Made by a program: the position numbers and the translations under genes
Part shown: positions 45,783 to 57,316 of the stretch, one piece after another
Layout of the letters: each line of letters opens with the position of its first letter
How positions within the stretch are numbered: the stretch's first letter is position 1
Assembly: GCA_019137255.1 (NCBI GenBank)
Contig: WPDH01000038.1
Coordinates: forward strand, 1-64,000
DNA length: 64,000 bases
Source: Corinectria fuckeliana
Taxonomy: Eukaryota; Ascomycota; Sordariomycetes; Hypocreales; Nectriaceae
Reading direction: 5' to 3'
The notes under the pieces: generated by a model
The model's database searches: none
What the model was told of the DNA's origin: nothing
Seen by the model: only the letters and a program-made list of their open reading frames with translations

Positions 45783-48188
45783 TTACTCCACACCGTTCAC
45801 GACCTCGAGTAGACCAAACCCGCTCGCCAACGTAAAATCTGTCCAATTTGTGCAATCGATGAAAAGCTTTTGAGGAGGGAAGGATGTTTTCTGACCACAT
45901 ATCTTAGCCCATGCCATTAGTCGTCCTCCAGATGTACGACAAAGCTTGCGGGCATCTTCGTGATCTTCATCTCTGCCATGAGTATCTTGAGAATTATAGT
46001 GTAAACCCCAGCTATGGGCAGTGTATGGGATGAATGGGTAAGCCTCGCGGCCAGAGCTCAACCAAGTATCCATGGTGAGATCTTGAAGTGATAGATAGCG
46101 GATGCAAGAGCGGGACAAAGTGGCGTGCGCCATGGGCATTTCAAAGCGACCCTGCCAACTTTTATCCGATTCAGGGTGCATGGTTAGAAACTCCCTGGCC
46201 GTCTGGTGGATGAATGAGACTCTCCCATCGTAGACACTGATAAAAATGCCACATAAGTTCCTCACAGTAGTCTTAAAGGTGTTGCAGAGCCACAGGTTGT
46301 TTGTCTTTGAGGTCAGCGTGTGTGCTGAATCGTCGCTCGTGCAGTGTCAAAGCGTAATTGACTTCGTCAAGTCTTGGGATCCACCTGGCGGCGAAAACAA
46401 TCTGGAGGAGATGCTTGGTGCTGTCCACATCCTGGCTGCGTCTCAAGATCTTCTCGTACGCGTCGAATGTCCCAGATGGGAGCTGAGATAGTAGCTTGTC
46501 TATGCTCGACGGCTTGCTATACGCGCTCCGATTCCCCTCGATGATGTTAAACGTAAGATGAAGCCAGAGGTAGGTGCGGTTGTCCATAGCCTTGAGGCGA
46601 TCTAATATCTTTTGACGATGATCGACACAAAAGCGTTTACCAAATTCACGGACTCTGTTGTCGATGACGAGGTCAATCTCACGACGAATGTTCTTGGACT
46701 TGTCGTCGCCGTCGAGTTTGATACAAGCGCCAGCATCGCACATTCTCTCGAAACCTTCCTCCAGGTGATCATACAGACGGCTTGTGACGAGGAACTTGAG
46801 CCGTGACGAAGACGGATGCAACTGGTTGCCAGAGTAGAATCTCTTGAGCACGGCGATCATTTGTCTCTGGCTTTTCTCGTCGCATTCGTCCAAGGCATCA
46901 AGTACGCAGATAATCTCTCCAGCATCTGAGGACTTCGCGCTCTCCGTTAGAATCTTCTACAGCTTATGGAAATTGTTGTTGAGAGAGTCTCCGTAGTTCT
47001 TGAAGGGTTCAGCTGCATGGCGAATCAGAGGGCTTGTCGAGCTTTGGATGAAGAGTTGACGTAAGATGGCAGACAAGGCGTTAGAGCCGTTAGTGCGCTG
47101 CTCTAGGCCGTCCTTGAAGAAGAAGTAGCAGGCGGTGGCGGTTTCGGGGCCTGTAGACAGCCGGCCCTCGTCGATTAGGGCCCGCGTGAGGACGGACTTG
47201 CCGCAGCCGGGGCCGGCCGAGACCCAGATGATGCTTGAGGACGTGCTGTCGAGCCATTTGCGGAACCTGTGGTTCTGGAAGAACCACTCGCACGTGCCGT
47301 CGACTCTCGGGGGGTTGAAGTTCTTGTATGTTTCATGGTCCGGGGCTAGAGATTGCAGTAGAGCCCTTTCGTTCTCGTCGTCGCGGTGCCTTTCGGCTTT
47401 GATGGCACGTCCTCCAAGACTGTGGGAATCTCTTCGAGCATCATCAACTGCCGTTCCCATTTTTGGCGGGTTTCCCCTTACTTCACACGGGCCATAGATT
47501 CGCTACACCGCCTGCTCAAATCATCGACCTTGCGTGCCTTTTCCTCCCAGTCGTTCCAACCGGCCACCTTCTGCCAAGCTCGGGAGCGCTGAGGACTAGC
47601 GAGAAGGCAAATGGCTCGGGCCTGGCATTCCACGACGTGGAAATAGAGGTTAATTAAGTGGCTCAGTAGTTCCTGCCGAACATCGGCCGGATGCTGGGCA
47701 TTGTCGTCTTCCTAGATCTTCTAGTAGAGCTATACATGGGTGAATACATGTGAACCCTTCGAGCAATGCCTCGTGTTGCGCGGTGCCGATGGTGAGAAGC
47801 TGTGCCCCCAAGGGTCGGTCAGTAAAGTACAGGCTCGAGACGATGAGTGATGATGTATATGTACTGGGAGGATGATCGAGACGCCCGACAATGCCGGAGC
47901 TGCCAAGGGTTGGGTGCTGGCGGCCGCCTTGATGACTCTGTCCGACCAGACCAGAAGCTTTGCGAGTTTCTCCAACTGGGCTCGGACTTTGACGTCCTTG
48001 CCGAGAGGCAGGCTCCCCTTCTTGCTCTCTCGTTGCTCCCGCAACCGCTTTAAGACTGACTGAGCCAAATCTGAACTCGTCAAGTCGTTCTCGCCGGTGC
48101 CTTCTCCCGCGTTGGCTAAGTAGTTCTTGTAATCGGCCGCGAGGCTCCTCTTTTGACATTGATTCACAAGCAATGTTCGTGTCAGCAC
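45783..48188 (-). pseudogene. NACHT NLR-like gene, multiply broken
   Basis: Coding pieces lie in different frames. An N-terminal NACHT-associated domain (LVWSDRVIKAAAST, GVSIILP) is at about 48188-47870 with no in-frame ATG. A middle piece (VVECQARAICLLAS, KVAGWNDWEEKARKVDDLS) is at about 47650-47510. The NACHT core (FNPPRVDGTCEWFFQNHRF, P-loop SAGPGCGKSVLTRAL, Walker B IICVLDALDECD) runs from 47460. The core is cut by a TAG at about 46958 where a Trp is usual. After about 46273 the frame shifts again, into FIHQTAREFL and the following region. It then ends where ankyrin repeats normally begin (GFGLLEVVNGVE, then stop). At least one stop, several frame changes, a missing start and missing repeats mark a pseudogene. 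Intact relatives act in fungal incompatibility and immunity-like responses. Confidence 0.8.
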
Positions 48189-48597
48189 AGCCTCATCACC
48201 GTACGGCCAATAATATCGCCGTTATGCATGACACGTCACAGATGCTCTTACATATCTACCAACCACTCATCACTCGCTGACTCGTAAGGCAATACCTCTG
48301 AGGCTTTTGCTTGGGGGGTTATTTTGTTATATGGTAAACTAGCACTCGATATACGAGAAGAACCCGTGCTTAAGTAGGTAGCTAGCTAATGTACAAAGGC
48401 TCGGGTTTCCACTTGATAGGTCAGCGCTCAGTTTAACTAGGTGGGTGATCCTAGCAGTTATTGGTCCTCCTATCAGTGTATACGAGAGAGACAGAAACTT
48501 GGGAAAATACTCTAGTTGAGATCTTCATTGCTCCATTAGTTGTCGCTATTCTAATGCTATGAAAGCTCGCCATATCTGGCCAGAACTTATTCCTCTC
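48189..48597. other. Intergenic, no gene seen
   Basis: It separates the broken NACHT gene from the DszC-like gene. No features recognised. Confidence 0.4.
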
Positions 48598-50041
48598 CTA
48601 GGTATACCAGGTAGGCTCTGGGTCTTCACCCAGAAGGTAGTAACGGCCCTGCTCGCGGTTTTTGTAGGCCACTGGGTCATGCAGAGTATGCGTTCTAACG
48701 TCCCTCCAGAACCTGTCCAAGCCGACCTTGCTGGCGGTAGACCGAGAGCCTGTCAGCTCAAAGACGCCAGCTGTCACTCGCAAGCTAATGTCCGTGGCAA
48801 CCACCTTGGTGCTTGCAACCCACTCAGCGAACTCACCGCGCTCCTTGGCAGTGAGCTCTCCCCGCTTATCGGAGTACTTCGCGTAGAGAGATGCAGCCTC
48901 CGCGTTGGTCTTGTCTGCTAGGGCTGTGGCTGCTCGGAGGTGGGCGAAGAAGTTGCCGTACGTGGACAAGATGTAGAACTCATCGGTGGCCGACTCTTTG
49001 TTCTGCTCACTAATTAGGAGAGTTTCAACGGATTCATTGTGCAGTTCAGCTTACGTCGCCGCCATATGGCCATGCCCTGGTGCTCTTGCGAGTGTAATCG
49101 GACGCAAATTCGAGAGCACCCCATGCAATTCCAATGTACAAGTTGCTAAACGCTAGCTGGATCCTACAAAATGTCAACTACTTTGTTTCTCTTCAGCGCT
49201 GTAGAGTAGTCACTTACGTTGGGAGGAAGACGCTTCCGAATGGGACCCCAAGGATGCTGGGATCAGGCTTCTTCGTCTTCGGGTCCCAACCAAGAGCATC
49301 GGTCCAAGGAACTAAAACGTTCTCGATCTTGACGCCTCCAGACTCCGTCAAGCGCAGGCCGACGTTGTCCCAGTTGTGCTTGAACTGGATCCCAGCCTGC
49401 TGCGTGGGGGCGACGGCGAAGATGTGCTCGCCAGTCTCCGTGTACACGCCCTCAAGGACTGTGAGGTCGGAAATAACGCCGCCGGTGCTGAAGTTCTTGA
49501 AGCCGTCAAAGATCAGGTTTTCGCCATCGGCTTTGATGCTGAGGTCGTTGTCACGGGGATTAACCGCTCCTCCAACAAAAAGGTTGTTGGAAATGATGTT
49601 CTTGTGGACTCGGTCGGCTTGTTCTGCTGAGCCAACGACAATGGCAATGCTGGACCAGATGAGATGGTAAGCCAGAAGCATTCCGATGGATCTTTAGACA
49701 CTGTCAGCCACAAGAGTCGAACATATATGAGCGTGGAGGAATTACCCATCTGCCTTGGCAACTTCCCGGACTGTCCTAAAACCAACCGTCCAAGGCTCTG
49801 CGCCGCCGCCGTACTTGGCCGGCCCAAGAATCTTCAAGAGCCCTGAATGTTTGAGCAGGGCAACTTCGGCCTTGGGCGACTTGTTCTCCTTCTCTCGAAC
49901 GGCGGCATCCTTTGCAAGAACCTCGGCAACATCCCGGGCTCGTTGGATCCACTCCTTCTCCCCCTTTGGCAAGCTGGACCATTTGGCTTCGTACTTTTGA
50001 TAGACCGCGGGGTCGCTGCTGGGGTGAGTGGCTGTAGACAT
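48598..50041 (-). CDS. DszC-like flavin monooxygenase (acyl-CoA dehydrogenase fold)
   Basis: Exons 50041-49746, 49691-49218, 49163-49055 and 49002-48598 join in phase to 427 residues. Donors are GTAATT, GTAAGT and GTAAGC. The protein has the acyl-CoA dehydrogenase order: an N-terminal helical domain (VREVAKADG, then SIGMLLAYHL), a middle beta domain (FVGGAVNPRDNDLSIKADGE, then KNFSTGGVISDLTVLEG) and a C-terminal four-helix domain (LAFSNLYIGIAWGALEFASD). It ends RVTAGVFELTGSRSTASKVG, VRTHTLHDPVAYKNREQG and PEPTWYT. That ending is typical of the DszC/SoxC class, which use reduced flavin from a partner reductase to oxygenate organosulfur or related compounds instead of oxidising acyl-CoA. It faces the DszA-like gene across a shared upstream region. 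Confidence 0.85.
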
Positions 50042-51194
50042 ATTGGACAGGAGTGATGGGCTTAAAGGCTGGAGTTGAAGATTTGTCGACGCTCTATTCC
50101 TGGTTGGCTGTATTTGGTAATACTCGGGCTCTGGTTGAATTACCCAGAGATGTGTTGCAATAGGGATACCAGCAGCTTTAACTTATATATACCGTGAACA
50201 CGCTTAGCTATGACCGAGGTACGAGCTTAGCACATTGCGTATGTCTAGGCAACTATCTCATTATTAGACGCCACGAGTCGACGCCCCTCTGTATGACCTC
50301 CTCCTCCGTGCATTGGCTCGGTGTCAGGGATGCAACCTCATTGCACGTCCATGGCGAGCTTCGACAGCTAATGGTGTCAAACTGTGAATGGTACGATGTG
50401 AATCCTTGGGATGTAGACGGTATTGTCACAAGTCACGAAAGACGCACTATCGGCTCGGTCGTCACCCGAATCTTATCTGAGGGTGGCTGTGTGATTGGCT
50501 TCAAGTGGTCCAGAAGGGCTGTCACGCCTTCTCGCGCTAGAATGGTGAATTACGGCACTGGTCGGCATTTGCCAGGGGAGGGGAGGGGAGCAGGGGAGCT
50601 CTCCCAACCGTTTGGGCCTCAAGCTGATGCCGATCTTATCATGCGCGGATCTCCCGAGATGACGTATTTATCTCGCAGAGCTGTGATCATATGTATGTAG
50701 ATGGGTTTATACAGCAATGGCACATACATAGCCACACGTCTGATCATTGTCGCTCTAGGCCGAGTCAAAATCAAACAAACCAGACACGCCATTGAAGCTT
50801 CTCATCGTGCAGGCCTCGGAACTTTCACGTACAGGTCCAGGCACAATGAGCTTTCTGCTGTCTAGTAACTCGCAGCTAGCTTACCTACCCAAGCCAACAA
50901 GCCGCCATTAATAGGCGCAAGCTAAATAGAGGTCTTGAACGCGCGGGGAAAAGGGTCCACCTCCGAGCACGCGATTCTCGTAGCTGCTCCTTGTACCGCC
51001 GCATACGCGGGAAACGGTGTCGTCAAGGAACGAAGAATTGCGCAATACCTGCGCTCACTTAATGACGAGCTGGATGATGTCTCTTTTTTGCGTAAAGCTG
51101 GCCGAGGCCCCCTGTACTTCTCGATCCGGAGTGGAACTGTCGCTCAAGCCAGCCATACAGCAAAACCACCAACTTCATCACCAACACCACCACC
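50042..51194. promoter_or_regulatory. Shared divergent intergenic region of the Dsz-like pair
   Basis: 1153 bp between the two start codons. A plus-strand frame at about 50194-50700 has no ATG at its head and no motifs, so it is not called. The region should contain both promoters. I did not find a single unambiguous operator. The arrangement suggests common control (inference). Confidence 0.5.
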
Positions 51195-52731
51195 ATGGCC
51201 TCCGCAGCAGCGAGCGCCGAAAAGCCCAAGAAGCAGCTCATCATCAATGCCTTTGTAGAGTCTTGCAGCGGCCATCAATCCCCCGGTCTCTGGCGCCACC
51301 CAAAGGACCGTTCCTGGGACTTTAACAATGTCAAGCACTGGGTGAACCTTGCGCAGCTCCTCGAGAAGGGGAAGTTCCACGGTATTTTCATTGCAGACGT
51401 GCTCGTAAGTGCAGATATCTACGCAGCGGCGTGTCGATGCCCGCCAGTTCTAACGCGCAAAAGGGCTCCTACGATGTCTACAAGGGACCTCAAAACCCAG
51501 ACCCGGCGATCGTCTCCGGCGCGCAATGGCCCGTCAACGAGCCGCTGTCGGTCGTTCCCGCAATGGCTGCTGCGACGAAAAACATTGGCTTTGGCGTCAC
51601 AGTGGCGACGACGTACGAGCAGCCGTACCATCTTGCGCGGCGCCTCAGCACCGTCGATCATTTGACGGGCGGCCGTGTTGGCTGGAATATTGTCACTGGG
51701 TACTTGGACTCGGCTGCGCGAAACCTCGGCCACACAGAGCAGCCCAGCCATGACGAGAGATATGCCATTGCCGAGGAGTATGTCGATGTCACCTACAAAC
51801 TCTGGTAAGTCACTTACGGCATCGTTTGTCTTTGGTCTCGGACTCACAACCACATAGGCAGTCGTCTTGGCGTGACGACGCAGTGAAGCTGGACCGCGAG
51901 AAGGGCATCTACACCGATCCCTCTCTGGTGCGATTGATCAACCACACCGGAAAGTACTACAACGTGCCGGGACCGCACATCTGCCAGCCATCTCCTCAAC
52001 GCACACCAGTCATCCTGCAAGCCGGCACGTCCAAGGCCGGCAAGAACTTCGCCGCCAAGCACGCCGAAGCCATCTTCGTCGCTGGACACAGCCCCTCAGT
52101 CGTTGCGAAGAACGTGGCGGAGATCCGCGCGCTTGCCAAGGAGCAGTTCAACCGGGACCCGAGCACCATCAAGTTCCTCGCCATGCTGTGTCCGATCATC
52201 GGGAAGACGCAGGAGGAGGCGCAGGCCAAGTACGAGGAGTTTGTCAGCTACGGGTCCGAGGACGGGGCTCTCGCGCTGTTCGGAGGCTGGACGGGAATCG
52301 ACCTTGCTACGTACGGCGACGACGAGGAGCTCCGCCACGTCGAGTCCAATGCGATCCGGTCTGCCGTCGAGTCTTGGTCCAAGTCCCTGCCGGGCGTGCC
52401 GAAGTGGACCAAGCACACGGTGGCCAACCACATCAAGGTCGGTGGTCTGGGAGCTACCGTCGCCGGGACGCCAGATCGCATCGCCGATGAGATGGAGAGG
52501 TGGGTTGCTGAGGCCGACGTGGATGGCTTCAACTTGGCCTACGCATTGATGCCTTCGTCGTTTGAAGAGATCATCTCGGACTTGCTGCCTGTTCTCAAGG
52601 CCCGAGGCCTGTTCTGGGACGACTATGTTGTTGATGGAGGCACCTACCGAGAGAACCTCTACGGGAAGAAGGGAGTTGCTCGACCACCTGCCGACCACCC
52701 CGCTGCGCAGTACCACTGGAAGGCAGAGTAA
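51195..52731 (+). CDS. DszA/NtaA/SnaA-family FMNH2-dependent monooxygenase
   Basis: Exons 51195-51404, 51464-51804 and 51858-52731 give 474 residues. The first intron (GTAAGT...TTCTAAC...AAAG) joins IADVL to GSYDVYKGP. The second splits the Trp of KLW. Bacterial DszA is about 450 residues. Visible family landmarks are FGVTVATTYEQPYHLARRLS, HLTGGRVGWNIVTGYLDSAA, PQRTPVILQAGTSKAGKNFA and, near the end, ADVDGFNLAYALMP. These belong to the bacterial luciferase-like (TIM-barrel) class that uses FMNH2 and O2; members oxidise sulfones, nitrilotriacetate or pristinamycin precursors. The substrate here is unknown. Pairing with the divergent DszC-like gene suggests two consecutive oxygenation steps, needing an external flavin reductase that is not in the window. 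Confidence 0.85.
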
Positions 52732-55219
52732 GATAAAACGAGTAGTAGAGAATGTAGAGAAGTATCACAAACACAGGAGAAATACAAGCCTCCTAATATA
52801 CAGCTATCAGGCCAGTGTCTGTTCTTGGTTCTTGATATAACGTGGGAGCTAGACACGTGTAACTTGCCGGTGTTTAGACAAGCAAGAAGTGACCACGAGA
52901 GACGCCCGAATTCCTTCGTAGAAGTCATGGCCCATCACATGAACGCTGTAGAACCCAAGAACATAAAGACGAGAAGAAAATGCACCCCTGAATGCACCAG
53001 TGGTCCCCCAAGAGTCTTCTCCAGCTTTCCATCCGTCCCTATGCTATACACAATCCAGACACTAGCACGATATGATGGCCAGTAGTGCCAGGATGCGAAT
53101 TCCAAGGCAACGAGGCGTGTCGTCTCATCAAGGAACTAGAGACAATGTCGGCAAATCTGACTTCGTGTCAGTGGAGGGTTTACAGTGAATTGGCAGGACA
53201 TTTTTTTCCAGTGTTTCCAGGATCGACGTTATCGAGGAAGGATGTCCCCGGCACTTCAAAACTCTGGTCTCATTATCTTAGTAGAGCATCGTGATCCGGG
53301 AACTCGCAATAGCACCATTCCAGCTGTCTTGACTCTTGACGGCGGCTTGACACTCACCGGCAGATTTAGCTAGTCAACTGGGGCCTTCATAGGGTAAGCC
53401 GAGGGTAATACATGTACAATTCAATTTAACAACTGCTGGGCTAGGATGCTTTAGGATGACATCTATTGCCAAATCGCAAGTATTCCTAGCCCCTTGCTGA
53501 GAACAGCTAGGCCTAACATGAGTCCTTATTTTCCTGAGTCTGGTCTTATACTGTCACAATCTCGGATACCTAGTTAACATCGACTAAGTGGCTGTAGTGA
53601 GAGAAAAATGTCCTTTGAGAGGCTTGAGTGAGCTGAGAATGGGTGCATCATGATCACCTTCAGATTCGTGACCTATGACAACTAATCCGAGCCTTGAAAT
53701 TCCTAGCCGGCGCGGCGTTAGTTAAAAGGTATACGAGGAGCTGGAAAGTAAGTATCGACATCGTCTTAAGCCTCTTAAATATGTGAAGGTCGAAACCCAA
53801 CCTGAAACTGCTCGGTTTTGGGAGCACAGCGGCAGCTAACTTACAAGGCAGCGGGTGAGCCGAAAGAAGTGAATCTGTGCCTGTTTCAGGGTTTATGGAC
53901 TGGACCATGGCTTTCCATTCGGAGTATAAGGTCCACTGCTGTCAAGTCAGCATCAGTGCATAGTAGAATCCCATCGAGGCTGCGCGGACATACTGGATAC
54001 CGACGATCGTCTTCTCTCTTCCGGAACTCTCTGTATAACTACATATTTACTGCAGTATGGTATTGGTTGCTAGCCTCACGTTCAGTCCGGCTGCTTTTGT
54101 TCTGGTAGCTGGATACTCTCGTCAATGCGATCACTGTTCCCAAGAACTGACTCTCATAATGCAATGTCCACCAGCCTAAAGTCTAATTTTAAAGCTAATT
54201 GCTCAAGCGTATGTTCAATAAATCCTAGCGATCACATATGAGTATTTCATTGGCTCCTTGGGAGGTATTCTGCAAGCCCAGCTCATTTTGCATGCGGAAC
54301 CTGGCATGATTCTTGTAGTTAATATTTGTCTATATACTTGGTTACTGAGCGACTATGAGATTCAACGCCTAGTCATATTATCACTCAGCGAAACTTCACC
54401 AATTCACCTTGCTTATTTGTGTGAAACTTCAACTACTTTACTTTCATCTCGAGAGTACCCGAAAAGGGCCATCGTAGAGCAGCGAGAGGTTGCCTAAATA
54501 GCGAGGGCAGATAACGAATGTGACGAATACAATTGTAGCAGCCCGTAGCGCCACAATGAGATTAGTGTGGTCGGGCAACGACACTTCCTTTTTGAGATCT
54601 GTCGTCTATCTAAGTAGCCAGGACTGGATTTCCAGAAAGCATTTATTTGAAATTGACGACCAGCCATGGTACGTGCCGCATCCATCCCGACTGTCCCTTC
54701 AACGATCTCTCGCATGTACTGACTGACAATGAATTTATAGGTTTCCATCCTGCCATTGCCATCTGATTCAGAACACCGCCGAAACCAGCAGCGGCCTGGC
54801 TATTTTTTAAGCTCCAAGACCGGACCGTGCTGAGCCTCATCGTAGACCAAGAGACAGGCTGTGGGCGTACTTGGTGCAATGACAACTATATATTAGCATT
54901 TGGCTGGCAGAGGCTGTGAACTGGACGTGCTCGTCTGCCGAACCTCGCACTGCTTAGCTCGTTCCATGTCATTCACGTCCGACTCCCAACATCCGTCTTT
55001 GTCCTCGAAGGTCCTCAGTTCTAAAAGAGGTAAGTTTGCTCACCTAGTTATGAGGTAAAAAATATTCAATGATGCTTAATTCTAGTATAATCGTGATAAC
55101 TACCAAGTGTCACTCACAGCCTAAATCTTCCTCTCGACCGACAGTCAAGACACTCAGGTCCGCACACTGCAGTCTTGAACATGCTCACGCCGCATACACG
55201 ATCCCAAGAACCTACCAAT
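52732..55219. other. Long intergenic segment (about 2.5 kb), no supported gene
   Basis: Balanced to slightly AT-rich. Several frames of 60-100 codons exist on both strands, but none has motifs, splice support or coherent neighbours. Minus-strand frames at 54494-54885 have short membrane-like runs and might be remnants. The DszA-like terminator and the 3' end of the esterase gene flank it. Confidence 0.4.
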
Positions 55220-56182
55220 CTACTCTTCCACCAAGAACTTGATCAGTCCCTTTTGTAAGCCACACGGCGCCGCGCCCCCATGGTCCTCGCCCTCAAACTC
55301 CCACTTCGCCACACCCCTCAAGCTCGGGCAGTCCTGCAGACGTGCCACCATGGCCAGCGCATACGTAATCATCTTCTTGTCGCCCTCGACGCGCTTCTTC
55401 ACCGCAAAGATGTCTTCCGACTCTCCCGCCCGCTTACGCAGCTTCTCCTCGTGGGATCCCCAGGTCACGAGCAGCCGCGGCGCGGGGTCGACGGGGTTGT
55501 CGTCGTGCTTGCGGAACTCGTCCTCCTGCCATTTGACGATGGACTTGTGGTTGAACCAGATGGACGGGCTGGCGGCGATGAAGGTGTCGAAGAGCGTGGG
55601 CCGTGTGAAGAGGGCGTTGAGCGTGAAGATGCCGCCGTACGAGTGCCCGTACAGGGCCTTTTTGTGCATCGGGGCGTCGGGGAACAGCGTCCCTTGGATA
55701 AACGGCATGATGTCTTTTTCGATGACGTCCAGGAAGTCTGAGGCCCCGCCGTATTCACCCCCAGCTTTCGGCTTCCCGTCTTGCTCGAGTACAGCCGCGT
55801 ACTTTCCATTCTTGGATGGCGGAGTGAGATCTGCTTCTCTGCGGATGTCGTAGACACACTTCGTGTTGGGATAGCCGATCCCTACGACGACGGTCCTGCT
55901 CTCCTCTGTAAACTCCAACCGCCGAGAGATGTCGGCCGCGGTGAAGAAGTAGGCATTGCCGTCGACAAGATAGCTGCGGCGGTCAGACACTGCGACACGG
56001 CTCGGTGAGGCCTTTACTCACAGGGTGCTGACGGGAGGGTCGCCTTTCGGGGGCTGGCGTCTCTCGTTCCAGCAGAGCGGCCAGGCCACCTGGACCAGGT
56101 AGTCGCCTCGTTTCGTGCGGGCCGTGTACTGGCACGAGTTTGGGATCTGGGCCGTCTCGAGGAGGATCGTGAGCTGCGTCAT
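55220..56182 (-). CDS. Alpha/beta-hydrolase of the putative-esterase (IroE-like) family
   Basis: Exons 56182-56022 and 55973-55220 (intron donor GTGAGT, acceptor GCAG) give 304 residues. Exon 1 encodes ILLETAQIPNSCQY and QVAWPLCWNE. The splice creates PPVSTLYLVDGNAYFF, the usual first strand and oxyanion region. The nucleophile elbow is GHSYGG with Ser about 165, and the catalytic His is about 285 in GEDHGGAA. The acid is probably in the VTWGSHEEK region or before it (not certain). Family members such as IroE/BesA cleave ester bonds in siderophores, and fungal relatives are often annotated that way. No signal peptide is visible, so it is probably intracellular. A specific role in siderophore use is inference. 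Confidence 0.8.
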
Positions 56183-57316
56183 GGCTGTGCAGGAATGATG
56201 ATGCTTCGCGGGAGGATGTGCGTGCGTGGCTAGTGAGATTTATGCTGCGGATTTTGCAGGCGTGCTGGGGTGGTTTGTTAATGCCCCGTAAATCGCACCA
56301 CTGACACACTTGCAACAAGTGGCGGAATAAGATTGCATCTGATAAGATCTCGGGACGGGTAAGTTTAAGACGCTACGACTACTGACGACCAAGAAGACGC
56401 TTCAAATCCCTGGGTGACAGTCGACTCTCACCCAGAATTCGTCAGCCTCAGCAACACCCATCTCGCAGAAAGGATGCTGCAAACCACCAACCAACTTCTA
56501 CCGAGCGCGAACTTGCAGTAAGCTTAACGCGGGCTTGTATCACACGCGTTCACGATCCTGATCATCGGTCGAGAGGTGATTGTTTCCCCTGCTCTGCGTC
56601 AAGTGGCGGGTGCTGGGCCCAGAGCGCGAGGGCGTGGAGATTCTGGAGGAGCGGATGTCCCGGGCGGGCGCACAAGTAGGCAGCTCCATCGACCAGGGGT
56701 GTGATTATTCGCAGTATATTTAGGTAGGTAGTTATCTGAGTCGCTCTCAACAGAGGCTTCTTATCGCTTCTTCTATCTACATTGAGCACTTCCCCGACTC
56801 AGTCTTCGTGTGGTGTGATGCCGCCATCATAGTCACGCAAACAAGGCGTTTTCCGGGCGTAGCACAGCCGATGGCGACCCAATTGACCCCAGCCACTTGG
56901 CAGCAGGGGGGCAGTGCATCGCCGTAAGGCTGACTGGGGATCTTCTTGGATGCAGAATACCTCAGCCACCTTGGTAGGCGAGCTCCACCACTGACTGAGT
57001 AGCTGTTCTTTTGTCACTTTGGTACTTCTAAGCTGGGCTCGCTCTAATAAAATATTTAAAAAATCATCAAAGGTATTATTAGATATAACAGAGCTAAACG
57101 GCTTTAATAGGGTTCTAATTATTGTTTTTATAGAGTTGATTAAGCGAAAGTAGAAGCTGATGCTCTGCCATTTTCTTTTTCACCCCGCTTGCTTGCTTTC
57201 TTTCTCCTGCTGACTGTTTTCTTGAACAACCTCTCCCTCTCTCTCTCCCTCTCTCTCTTTCTCTCTCTCTCTTTGTCTCTGACTCCGTCTTTTCCTCATC
57301 TACACGTGAAGCTGCC
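56183..57316. other. Intergenic, with a small AT-rich relic and promoter of the next gene
   Basis: No gene supported. About 57040-57145 is a short AT-rich island like the RIP-degraded blocks, a likely repeat fragment inside the gene-rich arm. It is followed by a pyrimidine-rich leader. Confidence 0.4.
57231..57290 (+). repeat. CT microsatellite in the leader of the 57317 gene
   Basis: Irregular CTCTCTCC/CTCTCTTT repeats about 60 bp long, ending about 27 bp before the ATG. CT-rich tracts at this place are common in fungal core promoters. Confidence 0.65.

Noticed and set aside
50194..50700. 168-codon plus-strand frame in the Dsz-like intergenic region
   Set aside because: No ATG at its start, no motifs and no splice context; treated as intergenic.
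54494..54885. Possible membrane-protein gene on the minus strand
   Set aside because: Hydrophobic runs occur in different frames, and no start, splice sites or motifs tie them together.
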